Assembly: GCF_900109225.1 (NCBI RefSeq)
Contig: NZ_FNZK01000011.1
Span: 82,211 to 146,210, forward strand
Length of the DNA stretch: 64,000 nucleotides
Source of the DNA: Propionispira arboris
GTDB lineage: Bacteria; Bacillota; Negativicutes; Selenomonadales; Selenomonadaceae
Reading direction: 5' to 3'
Part shown: in pieces, positions 15,957-25,192 of the stretch
Layout: each line of letters opens with the position of its first letter
Position numbering within the stretch: the stretch's first letter is position 1
Program-made: the position numbers and the translations under genes
The notes under the pieces: model-generated
Seen by the model: the letters and a program-made list of their open reading frames with translations, nothing else
Told to the model about the DNA's origin: nothing
Databases searched by the model: none

Positions 15957-16628
15957 ATGGCGCAGGATTTCGCCAAACAATTCTATTCAACAAAAGAGTG
16001 GATACGTTTACGATTTAATTTAATTCAAGAACGCGGGCCAATATGCCAGCATTGTAAAAAAATTATGATTGATACATCAAAGTTAATTGGTCATCATAAA
16101 GTACATTTAACACCGCAAAATATTCATGACGTCAATATAACATTGAATCCTGAAAAGATAGAACTTATCTGCACAGAGTGCCATAGCAAAGAGCCGGGGC
16201 ACTTTGCTGGCAGTAGGAAACACGAAGTCTATATTGTTTATGGAGCACCGTGCAGTGGGAAAACGAGTATGGTAAATCAATTGGCAGTACGTGGCGATCT
16301 GATTTTAGATTTAGATAAAATATTTGAATGTATTAGTGGTATGCCGCTGTATGATAAGCCGGATAATCTGAGATTCAATGTATTTGCATTGCGCGACAAA
16401 ATAATTGATATGGTGAAAACTCGTTATGGTAAGTGGCACAACGCTTATATTGTCGGTGGGTATCCTGCCAAAGTTGAGAGAGAACGTTTAGCAAAAGAGT
16501 TGGGTGCAGAATTGATTTATTGTGAAAGTACAAAGGAAGAATGCTATTCACATGCTATTTCTTGTGATGCAAAAAGTACAGAATGGCAGCAATGGATTGA
16601 TAAATGGTGGAATGCTTATGAAGCTTGA
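15957..16628 (+). CDS. HNH endonuclease fused to a P-loop kinase-like domain
   Basis: The 223-residue protein has an N-terminal HNH zinc-type nuclease (CQHCKK near residue 25, GHHKVHL, CTECHSK) and a C-terminal P-loop domain (YGAPCSGKTSMV around residue 95, then LILDLDKI). HNH proteins next to terminase are required for cos cleavage and packaging in HK97-like phages. The added nucleotide kinase-like part is seen in some phage homologues; its role is not clear. Confidence 0.75.
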   Translation: MAQDFAKQFYSTKEWIRLRFNLIQERGPICQHCKKIMIDTSKLIGHHKVHLTPQNIHDVNITLNPEKIELICTECHSKEPGHFAGSRKHEVYIVYGAPCSGKTSMVNQLAVRGDLILDLDKIFECISGMPLYDKPDNLRFNVFALRDKIIDMVKTRYGKWHNAYIVGGYPAKVERERLAKELGAELIYCESTKEECYSHAISCDAKSTEWQQWIDKWWNAYEA

Positions 16629-16752
16629 AATAAGCCTGTATTTATTGCCATTACAGCCCCCCGTATTGAGAACTTTTAACCGGAAATGCCAGACCGATTG
16701 CTACCCAACATTTTAACACATGAGGCAATTTTGACTTTTTTTAGCGGCGATT

Positions 16753-17097
16753 TTGAAAGAAAAAGGTAAATGGGGTGATCTTATCGATAGTAAAGAAGAA
16801 TATAGGCGAATTAAGGCTTTGTTTGAGGGAGCAGATGAAAAACAGCTTTCGCTTATTGATGGGGCTATTTGGGAGGCTGCACGCTTGCGCGTTGAACTGA
16901 ATCGCCTTAATGAAATAATTAAACAGACAGGACTACTTAAAATAAACATAGCCAATCCTGTGCAACAGAAAGAATTGCCTATAAGTAAGCTGATTGTTCG
17001 AGTTAGAGCCAATTATTTAAACTATATCGCCAAATTGTCCAATATTCTTGGCAAAAATATTGATGATGATGACGATGGTCTGGAAGATTACGAATAA
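16753..17097 (+). CDS. P27-like terminase small subunit, N-terminus uncertain
   Basis: The open frame begins with a TTG at 16753 and encodes 114 residues with a P27-like helical core and an acidic end. A possible longer N-terminus (MPDRLLPNILTHEAILTF from ATG 16686) lies upstream in another frame and joins this one if one T of a T7 run at 16736-16742 is removed. Either the gene starts at TTG, or a frameshift has damaged it, or slippage on the T-run joins the parts. It sits just ahead of the large terminase, the usual place for a P27-type TerS. Confidence 0.5.
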   Translation: MKEKGKWGDLIDSKEEYRRIKALFEGADEKQLSLIDGAIWEAARLRVELNRLNEIIKQTGLLKINIANPVQQKELPISKLIVRVRANYLNYIAKLSNILGKNIDDDDDGLEDYE

Positions 17098-17142
17098 GAA
17101 TGACTTCAAATTTTTTAATTTTATAAAAAGGACGTGTTATTT

Positions 17143-17286
17143 ATGATTCGATTTCGGTGTATTAATTGTTATGATGAATTCGAGACAGAAAGTGAAGATG
17201 CAAAGTGCCCGACCTGTGGTGCACAAAAAAGCAAGTTTGAGATTGGCAGAACAGAACCAGAAGCCAAGGACAAAGCAAAAGAATAG
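17143..17286 (+). CDS. Small zinc-ribbon protein
   Basis: A 47-residue protein has two CxxC knuckles (RCINCYDEF and KCPTCGAQK), the pattern of a rubredoxin-like zinc ribbon, then an acidic tail. It follows an AAAAGGACG site and precedes TerL by 15 bases. Small zinc ribbons in packaging operons are common; role unknown. Confidence 0.6.
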   Translation: MIRFRCINCYDEFETESEDAKCPTCGAQKSKFEIGRTEPEAKDKAKE

Positions 17287-17301
17287 AAACAGGGATAGCA
17301 T

Positions 17302-19041
17302 ATGGAACTGCAAGAGCTAATTGAGAAATACCCTGATTCAAATCTAATGGCATATATAAAAGCCTGTAAATCCGGTGAAATTACAATAGGAAAAGAACTA
17401 ATGCTGCAACTGGATTTAATCATGGATGATTTTAACAATGAAGATATCACCGTTGATTTTTCTGATGCAGATAAACGTATTCGCTTTATAGAAAAAGAAT
17501 GTAAACATAGTGAGGCACCACATGCGGGTAAACCTTTTATACTTGAACTATTTCAGAAAGCTTTTGTTGAAGCTATTTACGCATTTAAGATCTATGACGA
17601 AGAAGTTGGCCGGCTGGTACGCAAATATAACGAGATATTATTTTTAGTATCTAGAAAAAATGGAAAAACGCCACTTATCAGTGCCTTGTGTCTTGCAGAA
17701 TTTTTTAGCGGCGACCTTGGCACTAAAATTTTATGCAGCAGTAATGATTATGATCAGGCAGATTTAGCTTTTCAAGCCATTGATGCAATGCGGGAGCAAA
17801 GCAAAAAGCTAGAGAAATGCACACGTAAAAACATCAAGGGTATTTATTTTGGCAACCCACGGCATGTAAAGAAAAAAGGCAAATTTAGTTATGCCAATAA
17901 AGGAAATATCCGTAAAATATCAGCCAAGACAGGTGCAAAAGAAGGTAAGAATATTCGTGTGGGAATGTCGGATGAAATACATGAAATGAAGGATGATGCC
18001 GCCGTAATGCCGATTCGCCAAGCACTGTCAACACAGGACGATCCAATATATTTTGAACTGACTACAGAGGGATTTGTGAATGATGGCTATTTAGACCATA
18101 GATTGCATGATGCCAGAATGGTTCTAAAAGGTGAATTAGATCGACCAAGATGGCTCATATGGCTGTATACACAAGATAGTGAAACGGAAGTATGGCAAGA
18201 TAAAGAATCTTGGGTTAAGAGTAATCCGGGCATTGGGATTATCAAAAAGAAATCATTTTTGGCGGGAATGATTGATGAAGCAAAAACAAATATGCAGACC
18301 AGGGCTTTTGTTTTGTCAAAAGATTTTAACCTGAAGCAGAATAATTCAAATGCAGCATTTTCACCGGAACTTTACACTTGTTCGGAAACGTTTGATCCTT
18401 CCGTATTGCAGGGATGTATGGCAATAGGTGGTGTGGATTTGGCAATGTCGATTGATTTAGCGTCGGCGCGTCTTATGGTCATGAGGCCAAATGACCGCAA
18501 AAAATATTTTATTCAGCAATACTTTATTCCTGAAGACAAATTGAGCGCAAAGGATGATGGCAAAGATTATAAAGAATGGTCAAGACAAGGATTAATTACA
18601 GTTTCACCGGGGGCGGCGAATGATTTTGATAAAATAACAGATTGGTTTGTAAATACGGTAAATCAATACAGCCTTCGAGTTTTCAAAATTGGGTATGATG
18701 ATGCTTTGGCCAAATACTGGCTAAAATCAATGTCTGAAATATTTGATGATGTTGATCAAGTTTGTATGACGCGAATTGCACAAAAAAGAGAAGTTTTATC
18801 AGCACCCTTTAGTTTACTGGAATCCGATCTGAGAAATAAACTCATTGTTACAAATAACAATCCAATTGATGAATGGTGTCTTAGTAATCTGGCGATTGAT
18901 ATGGATAAGCGAGGTCTTATTTTGCCATGTAAAGCGGGTGGGAAAGCAGAGAAAAAAATTGATGGAGCTGCAACGATCATCAACTGCGAAGCGGTTTACT
19001 TGCAGAATAGTTCAGAATTTAATGCATATGTGAATAGTTAG
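17302..19041 (+). CDS. terL: Terminase large subunit (TerL)
   Basis: The 579-residue protein has the HK97-type TerL architecture: N-terminal ATPase with Walker A VSRKNGKT near residue 116 and Walker B MSDEIHEM near residue 222, a coupling motif LTTEG, and a C-terminal RNase H-like nuclease starting IGGVDLAMSIDLAS with further acids (KIGYDDA, DGAATI). TerL cuts concatemers and drives DNA into the prohead using ATP. It is flanked by TerS-like genes and the portal. Confidence 0.92.
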   Translation: MELQELIEKYPDSNLMAYIKACKSGEITIGKELMLQLDLIMDDFNNEDITVDFSDADKRIRFIEKECKHSEAPHAGKPFILELFQKAFVEAIYAFKIYDEEVGRLVRKYNEILFLVSRKNGKTPLISALCLAEFFSGDLGTKILCSSNDYDQADLAFQAIDAMREQSKKLEKCTRKNIKGIYFGNPRHVKKKGKFSYANKGNIRKISAKTGAKEGKNIRVGMSDEIHEMKDDAAVMPIRQALSTQDDPIYFELTTEGFVNDGYLDHRLHDARMVLKGELDRPRWLIWLYTQDSETEVWQDKESWVKSNPGIGIIKKKSFLAGMIDEAKTNMQTRAFVLSKDFNLKQNNSNAAFSPELYTCSETFDPSVLQGCMAIGGVDLAMSIDLASARLMVMRPNDRKKYFIQQYFIPEDKLSAKDDGKDYKEWSRQGLITVSPGAANDFDKITDWFVNTVNQYSLRVFKIGYDDALAKYWLKSMSEIFDDVDQVCMTRIAQKREVLSAPFSLLESDLRNKLIVTNNNPIDEWCLSNLAIDMDKRGLILPCKAGGKAEKKIDGAATIINCEAVYLQNSSEFNAYVNS

Positions 19042-19051
19042 AAGGTGAATC

Positions 19052-19249
19052 ATGAAAATATTACTTAGAAAATTTATCGATCATATAGTCTTAATTCTGA
19101 AAAAATGCATAGACGCCATACTCTTATTATTGGGTATGGCGTTTATTAATATCGGTGTATTTTTAGTAAATATACCGGCTGGTTTTATATCGATAGGAAT
19201 ATGTTTCGTATTATTAGCGTTTATCGTAGCAAAAAAGTATGCAGCATAA
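19052..19249 (+). CDS. Small two-helix membrane protein
   Basis: A 65-residue protein with two hydrophobic segments (AILLLLGMAFINIGVFL, GFISIGICFVLLAFIV) lies between TerL and portal, where short DUF1056-like membrane proteins occur in many Firmicute phages. Start follows GAAGGTGA. Function unknown. Confidence 0.55.
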   Translation: MKILLRKFIDHIVLILKKCIDAILLLLGMAFINIGVFLVNIPAGFISIGICFVLLAFIVAKKYAA

Positions 19250-19263
19250 GGGGGTGATCATAT

Positions 19264-20523
19264 TTGCTACTAGATGGATTATTCAAAAAAGGACCATCGC
19301 AAGCAACACAGGCGAGTCTGCTAAACAATACGGTGCCGATTTTTTCACAATATGGAAGAAATATCTACGCAAGTGACATTGTTCAAACCTGTATAGATTG
19401 TATAGCGTCGGAAATGTCTAAATTACAGCCAAGGCATATTCGGTGTGATCCAAATACCGGAAAACTTTTAACACCGGCAAGTAACATGCTCAATAACCTT
19501 TTGAAAAGGATGCCAAATCCCCTCATGATAACGAGAGATTTTATTGAAAAAACAATTTGGACATTATATCTAAACAGTAATACTTGGATCTATCCAGCGT
19601 ATGACGTTGTGACAAATTCTAAGGGGATTTCTAGTCGAAATTACACTGCGATATGGCCGCTTAATCCGATGCAGACGGAATGGTTAGAAGATGCAAGCGG
19701 ATCAATCTTTATTCGAATGACGTTTCGAGGTGGGAAACAAACAACACTTCCTTACGAAGATTTGATTCATTTACGGAAAAAGTTTTCGGTTAATGATGTA
19801 ATGGGCGGCGGTGAAAGCGGAACCGTTGATAATGCCGCACTGTTAAAAGTACTTTCGATTAACGAGACCGTACTTACAGGAACCGCCAACAGCGTCACAT
19901 TAAGTCAAGGCATTCGCGGAATACTCAAAGTAAACACAACCATCGACGATAAAATGAAAGCAGCAGAACGAGCGGCTTTTATGAAATCTGTAGCAGATGG
20001 ATCAGGCGTTGCAGTCATGGATTTTAAAGGAGATTTTACCCCTGTGAATTTTGCCAGTAAAACAATTGATAGTGAGACAATGAAATTTATTGATAGCAAA
20101 ATACTCAGATGGTTTGGTGTAAGTGTGCCAATTCTGGATGGTACCTATACCGACGCTGAATATGCAGCATTTTACAATAAAACATTAGAACCTATCATAA
20201 TATCTTTAAATCAAGCATTTACGACGGTATTATTTTCACCATTTGAGATAGCAAACGGCAATGAGGTTCGTTTTTATCAAAATGCCTTGGAATTGACAGA
20301 TATAAAAAATAAAATGTTGATTTGTGATACTTTAGGCAACCGTGGGGCTATGTCAAACAATGATTTATTAGCACTTTTTGGCTTACCGCCCATTGAAAAT
20401 GGTGACGTTTATTATACGTCGCTAAATTACATCAATGTTGCAATTGCAGACCAATATCAACTTGCCCGCGCAGGTATTCAAAGTCAAAAACCTACAGCGG
20501 CAGAAGAAGGGGGAAACAAATGA
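19264..20523 (+). CDS. HK97-family portal protein
   Basis: The 419-residue protein starts at a TTG behind AAGGGGGTGA. It has the HK97 portal pattern: SDIVQTCIDCIASEMSKL near the start, NTWIYPAYD, WPLNPMQTEW, and the C-terminal FGVSVPILDGTYTDAEYAAFYNKTL region. Twelve copies form the ring at one capsid vertex through which DNA passes. The stop overlaps the protease start. Confidence 0.9.
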   Translation: MLLDGLFKKGPSQATQASLLNNTVPIFSQYGRNIYASDIVQTCIDCIASEMSKLQPRHIRCDPNTGKLLTPASNMLNNLLKRMPNPLMITRDFIEKTIWTLYLNSNTWIYPAYDVVTNSKGISSRNYTAIWPLNPMQTEWLEDASGSIFIRMTFRGGKQTTLPYEDLIHLRKKFSVNDVMGGGESGTVDNAALLKVLSINETVLTGTANSVTLSQGIRGILKVNTTIDDKMKAAERAAFMKSVADGSGVAVMDFKGDFTPVNFASKTIDSETMKFIDSKILRWFGVSVPILDGTYTDAEYAAFYNKTLEPIIISLNQAFTTVLFSPFEIANGNEVRFYQNALELTDIKNKMLICDTLGNRGAMSNNDLLALFGLPPIENGDVYYTSLNYINVAIADQYQLARAGIQSQKPTAAEEGGNK

Positions 20524-21179
20524 GGAAGGAACTTAAAGAAGGCTCTGAAATAAGGTCTTTTGCTATGCCTGATTTACAAGCAGATGAAGCCGGTACTACC
20601 GTTCAAGGTCATGCGGCTGTATTTGACCAGCAGACAGATATGTTTTGGTATACAGAAACAATAGCACGGGGTGCTTTTGATCAGACTGATTTTAAAGATG
20701 TTTTGATGACAATTAACCATGATTTGGATGGAATCCCTTTGGCTAGGAGTCGTAATAATAATTCTAGCTCAACACTTCAACTGCAAGTTGATGAGCAGGG
20801 ACTCGATACAAGAGCAGTACTTGATGTTGAAAATAATACAGAGGCAAAAGCACTTTATAGCGCTGTTAAAAGGGGCGATATGAGTGCGATGAGTTTCATT
20901 TTCAAAGTTAAGGAAGATGAGTGGACCAATTTGGATTCAGATATGCCGCACAGGACAATTAAATCCATTGCAAAAGTATTTGAAGTATCGGCGGTATCAT
21001 TTCCCGCTTATGCAGGGACTGACATAAATGCTCGTAGTAGCAATACATTGGATAATGCAAAACGTGCACTGGACAGCGCACGTGCGAAAGAACTGGAGAG
21101 TTCAAATGAGCAGCGAAATCAAGCAGAATTAGTCAAAGAACTGAGAAAAAATATTAAATTAAAGGTGGGAACTATATAA
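20520..21179 (+). CDS. HK97-family prohead protease (S78/U35)
   Basis: The 219-residue protein shows VQGHAAVFDQQTD, an active-site histidine in TINHDLDG and a serine in MSAMSFIFKV, the usual His/Ser pair of caudoviral prohead proteases. It degrades the scaffold segment and trims the capsid protein during maturation. Coupled to the portal gene by overlap. Confidence 0.9.
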   Translation: MRKELKEGSEIRSFAMPDLQADEAGTTVQGHAAVFDQQTDMFWYTETIARGAFDQTDFKDVLMTINHDLDGIPLARSRNNNSSSTLQLQVDEQGLDTRAVLDVENNTEAKALYSAVKRGDMSAMSFIFKVKEDEWTNLDSDMPHRTIKSIAKVFEVSAVSFPAYAGTDINARSSNTLDNAKRALDSARAKELESSNEQRNQAELVKELRKNIKLKVGTI

Positions 21180-21180
21180 C

Positions 21181-22458
21181 ATGGATAAGAAAAAATTACT
21201 GGAATTAATCGCAAAAAAAGAGGCGCGTAAAGCTGCCTTGGACACAAAATCAAGCACATGCGAGGATGTAACAGAACTTCGCAGTATGAATAATGAACTA
21301 ACGGATTTAAATGGTGAAATTGCCGAATTACGCAGTATTATAGCGACCATTGAAGATCCACCGCAACCTGGTACTGAGCCAGAAAAACGTGGAAGCACAC
21401 AACAGCCTGTGGGGGGCTTTAAACCATTAGGAACATTTAATGTGACGCCATCATCAGAACAACGTGGAATTGACAAAGTTTTAGCGATGTCGGTTAGCTC
21501 GGAAGAAGAAAAGGCAGAAATGAGATCTGCTTTATTTGCATGTGAAGAATATCGTTCGGGGTATCTTAAAAATTTGGCAGGTAAAGGTCTAAATGATGTG
21601 GAAAAACGTGCGTTAAGCACGGCGGCTGGATCAGGCGGAGCGGCAGTGCCAACGACAACGTATGATCTCATATTGAAAAGATTAACGCAAACATCGGCTA
21701 TTTTTGGTCTTATCAAAAAATCCTATATTCCGGGAAATGTTGCTTTACCGGTAGCTGATCCGCAAGTTGCGGCAGGCTGGACGGATTCTGCACCTGCTGC
21801 ATTGATGTCGGGAACTACAGAGGACGATACAATTGGATCTGTAACGCTTGGCGCTTTCCCACTTTCAAAATTTGCAGCGGTAAAAGGACAGCTGCTTATT
21901 ATGGCTATTGATGCATTTGAAACATATATTGTTTCTGCAATTGCTGATCAGCTGGCGATTGCGCTGGAAAATTCTATTCTCAATGGTACTGGTTTGAATC
22001 AACCGAGTGGAATATTGACAGGAGTAACGTGGAATACTAAAAATTCTTTAACATTTGCTAAGTCTGGGCTTGGATATGATGATCTTGTCGATACACGTGC
22101 ATTACTTGGGTTGTACCGGAGCAATGCAGTCTGGATTGTGAATAATAATACCGAAGCACAATTATTTAAAATTAAAACGACACAAGGACAGCCACTATTT
22201 ACCCAGAATCCTATTACGGGATTGATTAGCAATCCGTTAGGAATTCCATATATTGTGGATTATTATTTACCAGATGACACGATCTTATGTGCAAATTTAG
22301 ATTACTACTACATGAACATTAATCAAAACCCTATTATTACGGCAGATGATAGTGCAGGTTTCTTATCTACATCAAGAATTTACAGGGGAACCATGTTCTT
22401 AGATGCTAAACCGGCACTGAATCAGGCATTTGTAAAACTTACAAAATCATCCACCTAA
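21181..22458 (+). CDS. HK97-fold major capsid protein
   Basis: The 425-residue protein has an N-terminal coiled-coil delta/scaffold domain (about residues 1-60), a linker with proline, and the HK97 core from about residue 130 (LSTAAGSGGAAVPTTTYD, SILNGTGLNQPSGIL, NPLGIPYIVD). Cleavage by the upstream protease is expected before the core. It is followed by a strong terminator. Confidence 0.9.
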   Translation: MDKKKLLELIAKKEARKAALDTKSSTCEDVTELRSMNNELTDLNGEIAELRSIIATIEDPPQPGTEPEKRGSTQQPVGGFKPLGTFNVTPSSEQRGIDKVLAMSVSSEEEKAEMRSALFACEEYRSGYLKNLAGKGLNDVEKRALSTAAGSGGAAVPTTTYDLILKRLTQTSAIFGLIKKSYIPGNVALPVADPQVAAGWTDSAPAALMSGTTEDDTIGSVTLGAFPLSKFAAVKGQLLIMAIDAFETYIVSAIADQLAIALENSILNGTGLNQPSGILTGVTWNTKNSLTFAKSGLGYDDLVDTRALLGLYRSNAVWIVNNNTEAQLFKIKTTQGQPLFTQNPITGLISNPLGIPYIVDYYLPDDTILCANLDYYYMNINQNPIITADDSAGFLSTSRIYRGTMFLDAKPALNQAFVKLTKSST

Positions 22459-22470
22459 TAAATAAAAAAG

Positions 22471-22512
22471 AAAAGTCTTCCTCATCGATATCGGTGGAGA
22501 AGGCTTTTCTTA
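22471..22512 (+). terminator. Intrinsic terminator after major capsid gene
   Basis: A 17-position stem with one mismatch (22471-22487 with 22492-22508), loop ATAT, starts with AAAAG and ends CTTTTC TT. It would reduce transcription past the highly expressed capsid gene. Confidence 0.75.
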
Positions 22513-22539
22513 TATTTATAAAGTTTAGGAGGCGGAATC

Positions 22540-22848
22540 TTGATTTTAACTGAAATGAATGCGGCAAATGCTCTCAACTATATTGATCCGGCAGATATGC
22601 CAGAAAAAGTTGTAACAATTTATCTGCCGGCAATTGATAACTATCTTACAAATGCCACCGGAAAAGATTGGGGGATTCTGACTGATACGTATACCGCCAT
22701 TGATCCGTTAGCTGTCATGATAGCCAGTGTAATTTTAGTTACGTGGTTTGAAGATCCTAGCCAAATGGGAAAAGTTAGTAATAATGGACTGTTAGCCATG
22801 ATTGGTCAACTGCATTCCAAATATATGGTAGAGAGTGCAACACTATGA
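22540..22848 (+). CDS. Head-tail connector protein (gp6-like)
   Basis: The TTG at 22540 has an ideal AGGAGG eight bases upstream. The 102-residue helical protein (ALNYIDPADMPEKVVTIYLPAIDNYL, VMIASVILVTWFEDPS) matches the pattern of HK97 gp6/SPP1 gp15 adaptors that bind below the portal. Order after the capsid gene supports it. Overlaps the next gene by four bases. Confidence 0.75.
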   Translation: MILTEMNAANALNYIDPADMPEKVVTIYLPAIDNYLTNATGKDWGILTDTYTAIDPLAVMIASVILVTWFEDPSQMGKVSNNGLLAMIGQLHSKYMVESATL

Positions 22849-23180
22849 TGGTTGAAAAGAAAAAGTTTAAAATAACATTGCAAAAACCTGACTTGATTAA
22901 TGATGGCAGCGGTGGACGAAAACCAAAACCCGGTGGTGATGGCTGGGCTACCGTTACGCAAGTATGGGCGAACATAAAGACATCACAAAAAGCATCACTA
23001 CTAAACAAGACAGGCACTATTGTGTCGGATGTTACCGCTAATATTTATATATGGACTAGGACAGATATAGTTGATGGTTGGCGTATACGATATAAAGAAA
23101 AAATTTATAAGGTAAATCACACATATGACTTGAATGATTTGGAAATGGTGCTTATATGCAGGGAGGACACGAAATCATGA
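22845..23180 (+). CDS. Head-closure (head-tail joining) protein
   Basis: A 111-residue beta-rich protein (LQKPDLINDGSGGRKPKPGGDGWATVTQVWANIK ending in DLEMVLICRED) follows the SPP1 gp16/HK97 gp7-like stopper pattern and position. It closes the connector after packaging and offers the tail docking surface. Confidence 0.75.
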   Translation: MMVEKKKFKITLQKPDLINDGSGGRKPKPGGDGWATVTQVWANIKTSQKASLLNKTGTIVSDVTANIYIWTRTDIVDGWRIRYKEKIYKVNHTYDLNDLEMVLICREDTKS

Positions 23181-23224
23181 GTGGTTTTAGGAAGATTTGC
23201 TGAGTGTGAAAGGAATTAGAAATA

Positions 23225-23659
23225 ATGGCCGTAACATGTCGAGTATATTCAAACCTTAGCGATGAAGTATTTAAGGTTTTACGAAATATCAAACAATATG
23301 ATGAAGAAACACAAAAAAATATTAGAAGTGCAGTACGAGACGGGACAAAAGAGGTATTAACTGAGGCAATACGCCGGGCACCAATGCGAACGGGAAAACT
23401 TAAAGCAAGTATAACGATGAGCTTTGATTATGATAAATCAATGGGAATTGTCAGGGCAAAGTCACCACATGCTCATCTTGTCGAATATGGAACACGAGCC
23501 GTAACGATAACACCTCAAATGAGAAAAGTATTAGAAATAAATGGGAAATTTGCGACATATGCTAATATTCCAGCTAAAGCAGCACATCCTTTCATGAGAC
23601 CCGCAATTGAAAAAGTTCGTCCAGATATTGAAAAGAAAATTATCGAGGCATTGAAATGA
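23225..23659 (+). CDS. HK97 gp10-like tail completion protein
   Basis: The 144-residue protein shows RRAPMRTGKLKASI and HAHLVEYGTRA followed by HPFMRPAIE, the diagnostic features of the HK97 gp10-like family. It acts at the top of the tail in head-tail joining. Stop and next start overlap (ATGA). Confidence 0.85.
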   Translation: MAVTCRVYSNLSDEVFKVLRNIKQYDEETQKNIRSAVRDGTKEVLTEAIRRAPMRTGKLKASITMSFDYDKSMGIVRAKSPHAHLVEYGTRAVTITPQMRKVLEINGKFATYANIPAKAAHPFMRPAIEKVRPDIEKKIIEALK

Positions 23660-24093
23660 TTGCAAAAATACAAAAAAGAATACCTATGGTAGCCATGCAG
23701 ACTGCTTTATATGCTCTGTTAACACAAGGGCAAACAACACCTGTATATGATGATGTCCCAGATGAAGCAAAATTACCATATATCACATTGGGTGCATTCA
23801 CCTGCAAACAAAATGGAGATAAAACGGCTAGTATCTGGGATGTATCTATACAAATTCACGGATGGTCAGAGTATTCCGGTAAAGCTGAGATAAATGAAAT
23901 ACTAGATGATGTATCAACTGTAATTTCGTCCGTAAATGTTGACTTATCTGCTGCCAATTTTTGCGTTATTGATCAAGATATTGACTTTGTAGAAGCCTTT
24001 CCAGAAGAAATCGCTGGTTATCATGGAGTAATAACTGTAATAGCTAAAATTCAAGATGTGAAAAATAATGTGTCCAAGTTGGATACAAAATAA
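23656..24093 (+). CDS. Tail completion protein (DUF3168-like)
   Basis: The 145-residue protein (TALYALLTQGQTTPVYDDVPDEAKLPYITLG, SIQIHGWSEYSG) fits the DUF3168/HK97 gp11-like tail terminator pattern by sequence and order. Its last codons contain a copy of the GTGTCCAA-type palindrome at 24070-24086, so this dyad is partly inside coding sequence. Confidence 0.75.
   Translation: MIAKIQKRIPMVAMQTALYALLTQGQTTPVYDDVPDEAKLPYITLGAFTCKQNGDKTASIWDVSIQIHGWSEYSGKAEINEILDDVSTVISSVNVDLSAANFCVIDQDIDFVEAFPEEIAGYHGVITVIAKIQDVKNNVSKLDTK
24070..24086. promoter_or_regulatory. Second ParB-site-like palindrome
   Basis: GTGTCCAAGTTGGATAC matches the dyads at 7596 and 36075 and, like them, is preceded by AAAAATAAT and followed by ACAAAA. 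It overlaps the end of the tail completion gene and precedes the tail tube gene by 24 bases. Confidence 0.4.
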
Positions 24094-24109
24094 AGTGAGG
24101 TAATGAGAA

Positions 24110-24838
24110 ATGGGAACGACATTAGAAAATATTACACTGCCGGAAAATCCTTCAAAAAGTACGGCGACAACTGGTAAAGATCACCTGCTTTCGATTAATA
24201 CAGGGACGATAGCGGCTCCGGAATGGCAGCTTGTAGGAGGACAACGAAATGCAGCATTGAATGAAAAGGCTGATAGTATTGATGCATCACATAAAACATC
24301 GGGCGGATGGAAGAGCACATTGCCTGGAATGAAATCATGGAGCATTGATTATTCAGGATTGGGCATGCTGGGAAATATCGGCGTTGCGGCAATGCATCAA
24401 GCTTTTCGAGAAAGCCAACAGGTGAATACAAAATTTGAATATCCAGATGGGAGTTATCAAACAGGCTGGGCAAGTGTTACATCCTATGCTTTAGATACAC
24501 CGCACGATGGAGTGGCAACCCTGAAAACGTCGCTGGAAGGTGTTGGCCCTATATCGGAAATTAAAGTACCTGCAACAGCATCGGCATCACCAACAACAGG
24601 AACATTTAGTAAAGCGGCTGCAGCTGACTTACCTATTACGATTTCACCGACAACGACGACGGTACGTTCCGTATCGAACGGGGGCGATATATTGATATTG
24701 GGCACAGATTACACATATTCCGGTGGAACATTGACGATTTTAAAGAATTATTTAGCCAATCAGTCCGATGGATCGGTAGCGTTGCTTATCGATACGCCTG
24801 CGAATGATTTGACTATAACTATTACGGTGGGGGTTTAA
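24110..24838 (+). CDS. Major tail (tube) protein
   Basis: The 242-residue protein has the TP901-1-like tail tube pattern: DHLLSINTGTIAAPEWQLVGGQRNAALNEKADSID at residues 25-60, TSGGWKSTLPGMKSWSIDYSG, then a C-terminal Ig-like extension of about 80 residues with Ser/Thr-rich strands. Tube rings stack to form the non-contractile tail. Position before the tail chaperone supports this. Confidence 0.85.
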   Translation: MGTTLENITLPENPSKSTATTGKDHLLSINTGTIAAPEWQLVGGQRNAALNEKADSIDASHKTSGGWKSTLPGMKSWSIDYSGLGMLGNIGVAAMHQAFRESQQVNTKFEYPDGSYQTGWASVTSYALDTPHDGVATLKTSLEGVGPISEIKVPATASASPTTGTFSKAAAADLPITISPTTTTVRSVSNGGDILILGTDYTYSGGTLTILKNYLANQSDGSVALLIDTPANDLTITITVGV

Positions 24839-24844
24839 TAATAA

Positions 24845-25192
24845 ATGAAAAAAACAGTACAAATTAAAATAGATGGTAAGGAAAAGACAATATATTTCGA
24901 TATTCGCAGATTGGCAAAGCTTGAACAGGACATTGGCACATCTATTCTGGGAGTTTTTAGAGGTGGAGTTGTGCAAAAAGCAAATATAAACTTTACCGTA
25001 GCAGGATTACGAAATGGATTAACGGAGAATATTAGTGTAGATGAGGCCTTCGATACGATTGAAGCATGTTGCAATGCAGGATCAGATATTGACGAAATTA
25101 ATTCGAAATTGATAGAGGCGATTTTAGAAACTGGGTTATTTACACCTAAAAAAGAAGAAAAAAACGCAGTGGACGAAACCAAACAGGGGTAA
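24845..25192 (+). CDS. Tail assembly chaperone (G-like)
   Basis: The 115-residue protein (VQIKIDGKEKTIYFDIRRLAKLEQDIG) lies between tail tube and tape measure, the fixed place of tail chaperones. A slippery A-AAA-AAC at 25159-25165 near its end would send some ribosomes by -1 into the frame ending at 25527, producing a longer fusion as with lambda gpG/gpGT. The chaperone pair wraps the tape measure during assembly. Confidence 0.8.
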   Translation: MKKTVQIKIDGKEKTIYFDIRRLAKLEQDIGTSILGVFRGGVVQKANINFTVAGLRNGLTENISVDEAFDTIEACCNAGSDIDEINSKLIEAILETGLFTPKKEEKNAVDETKQG

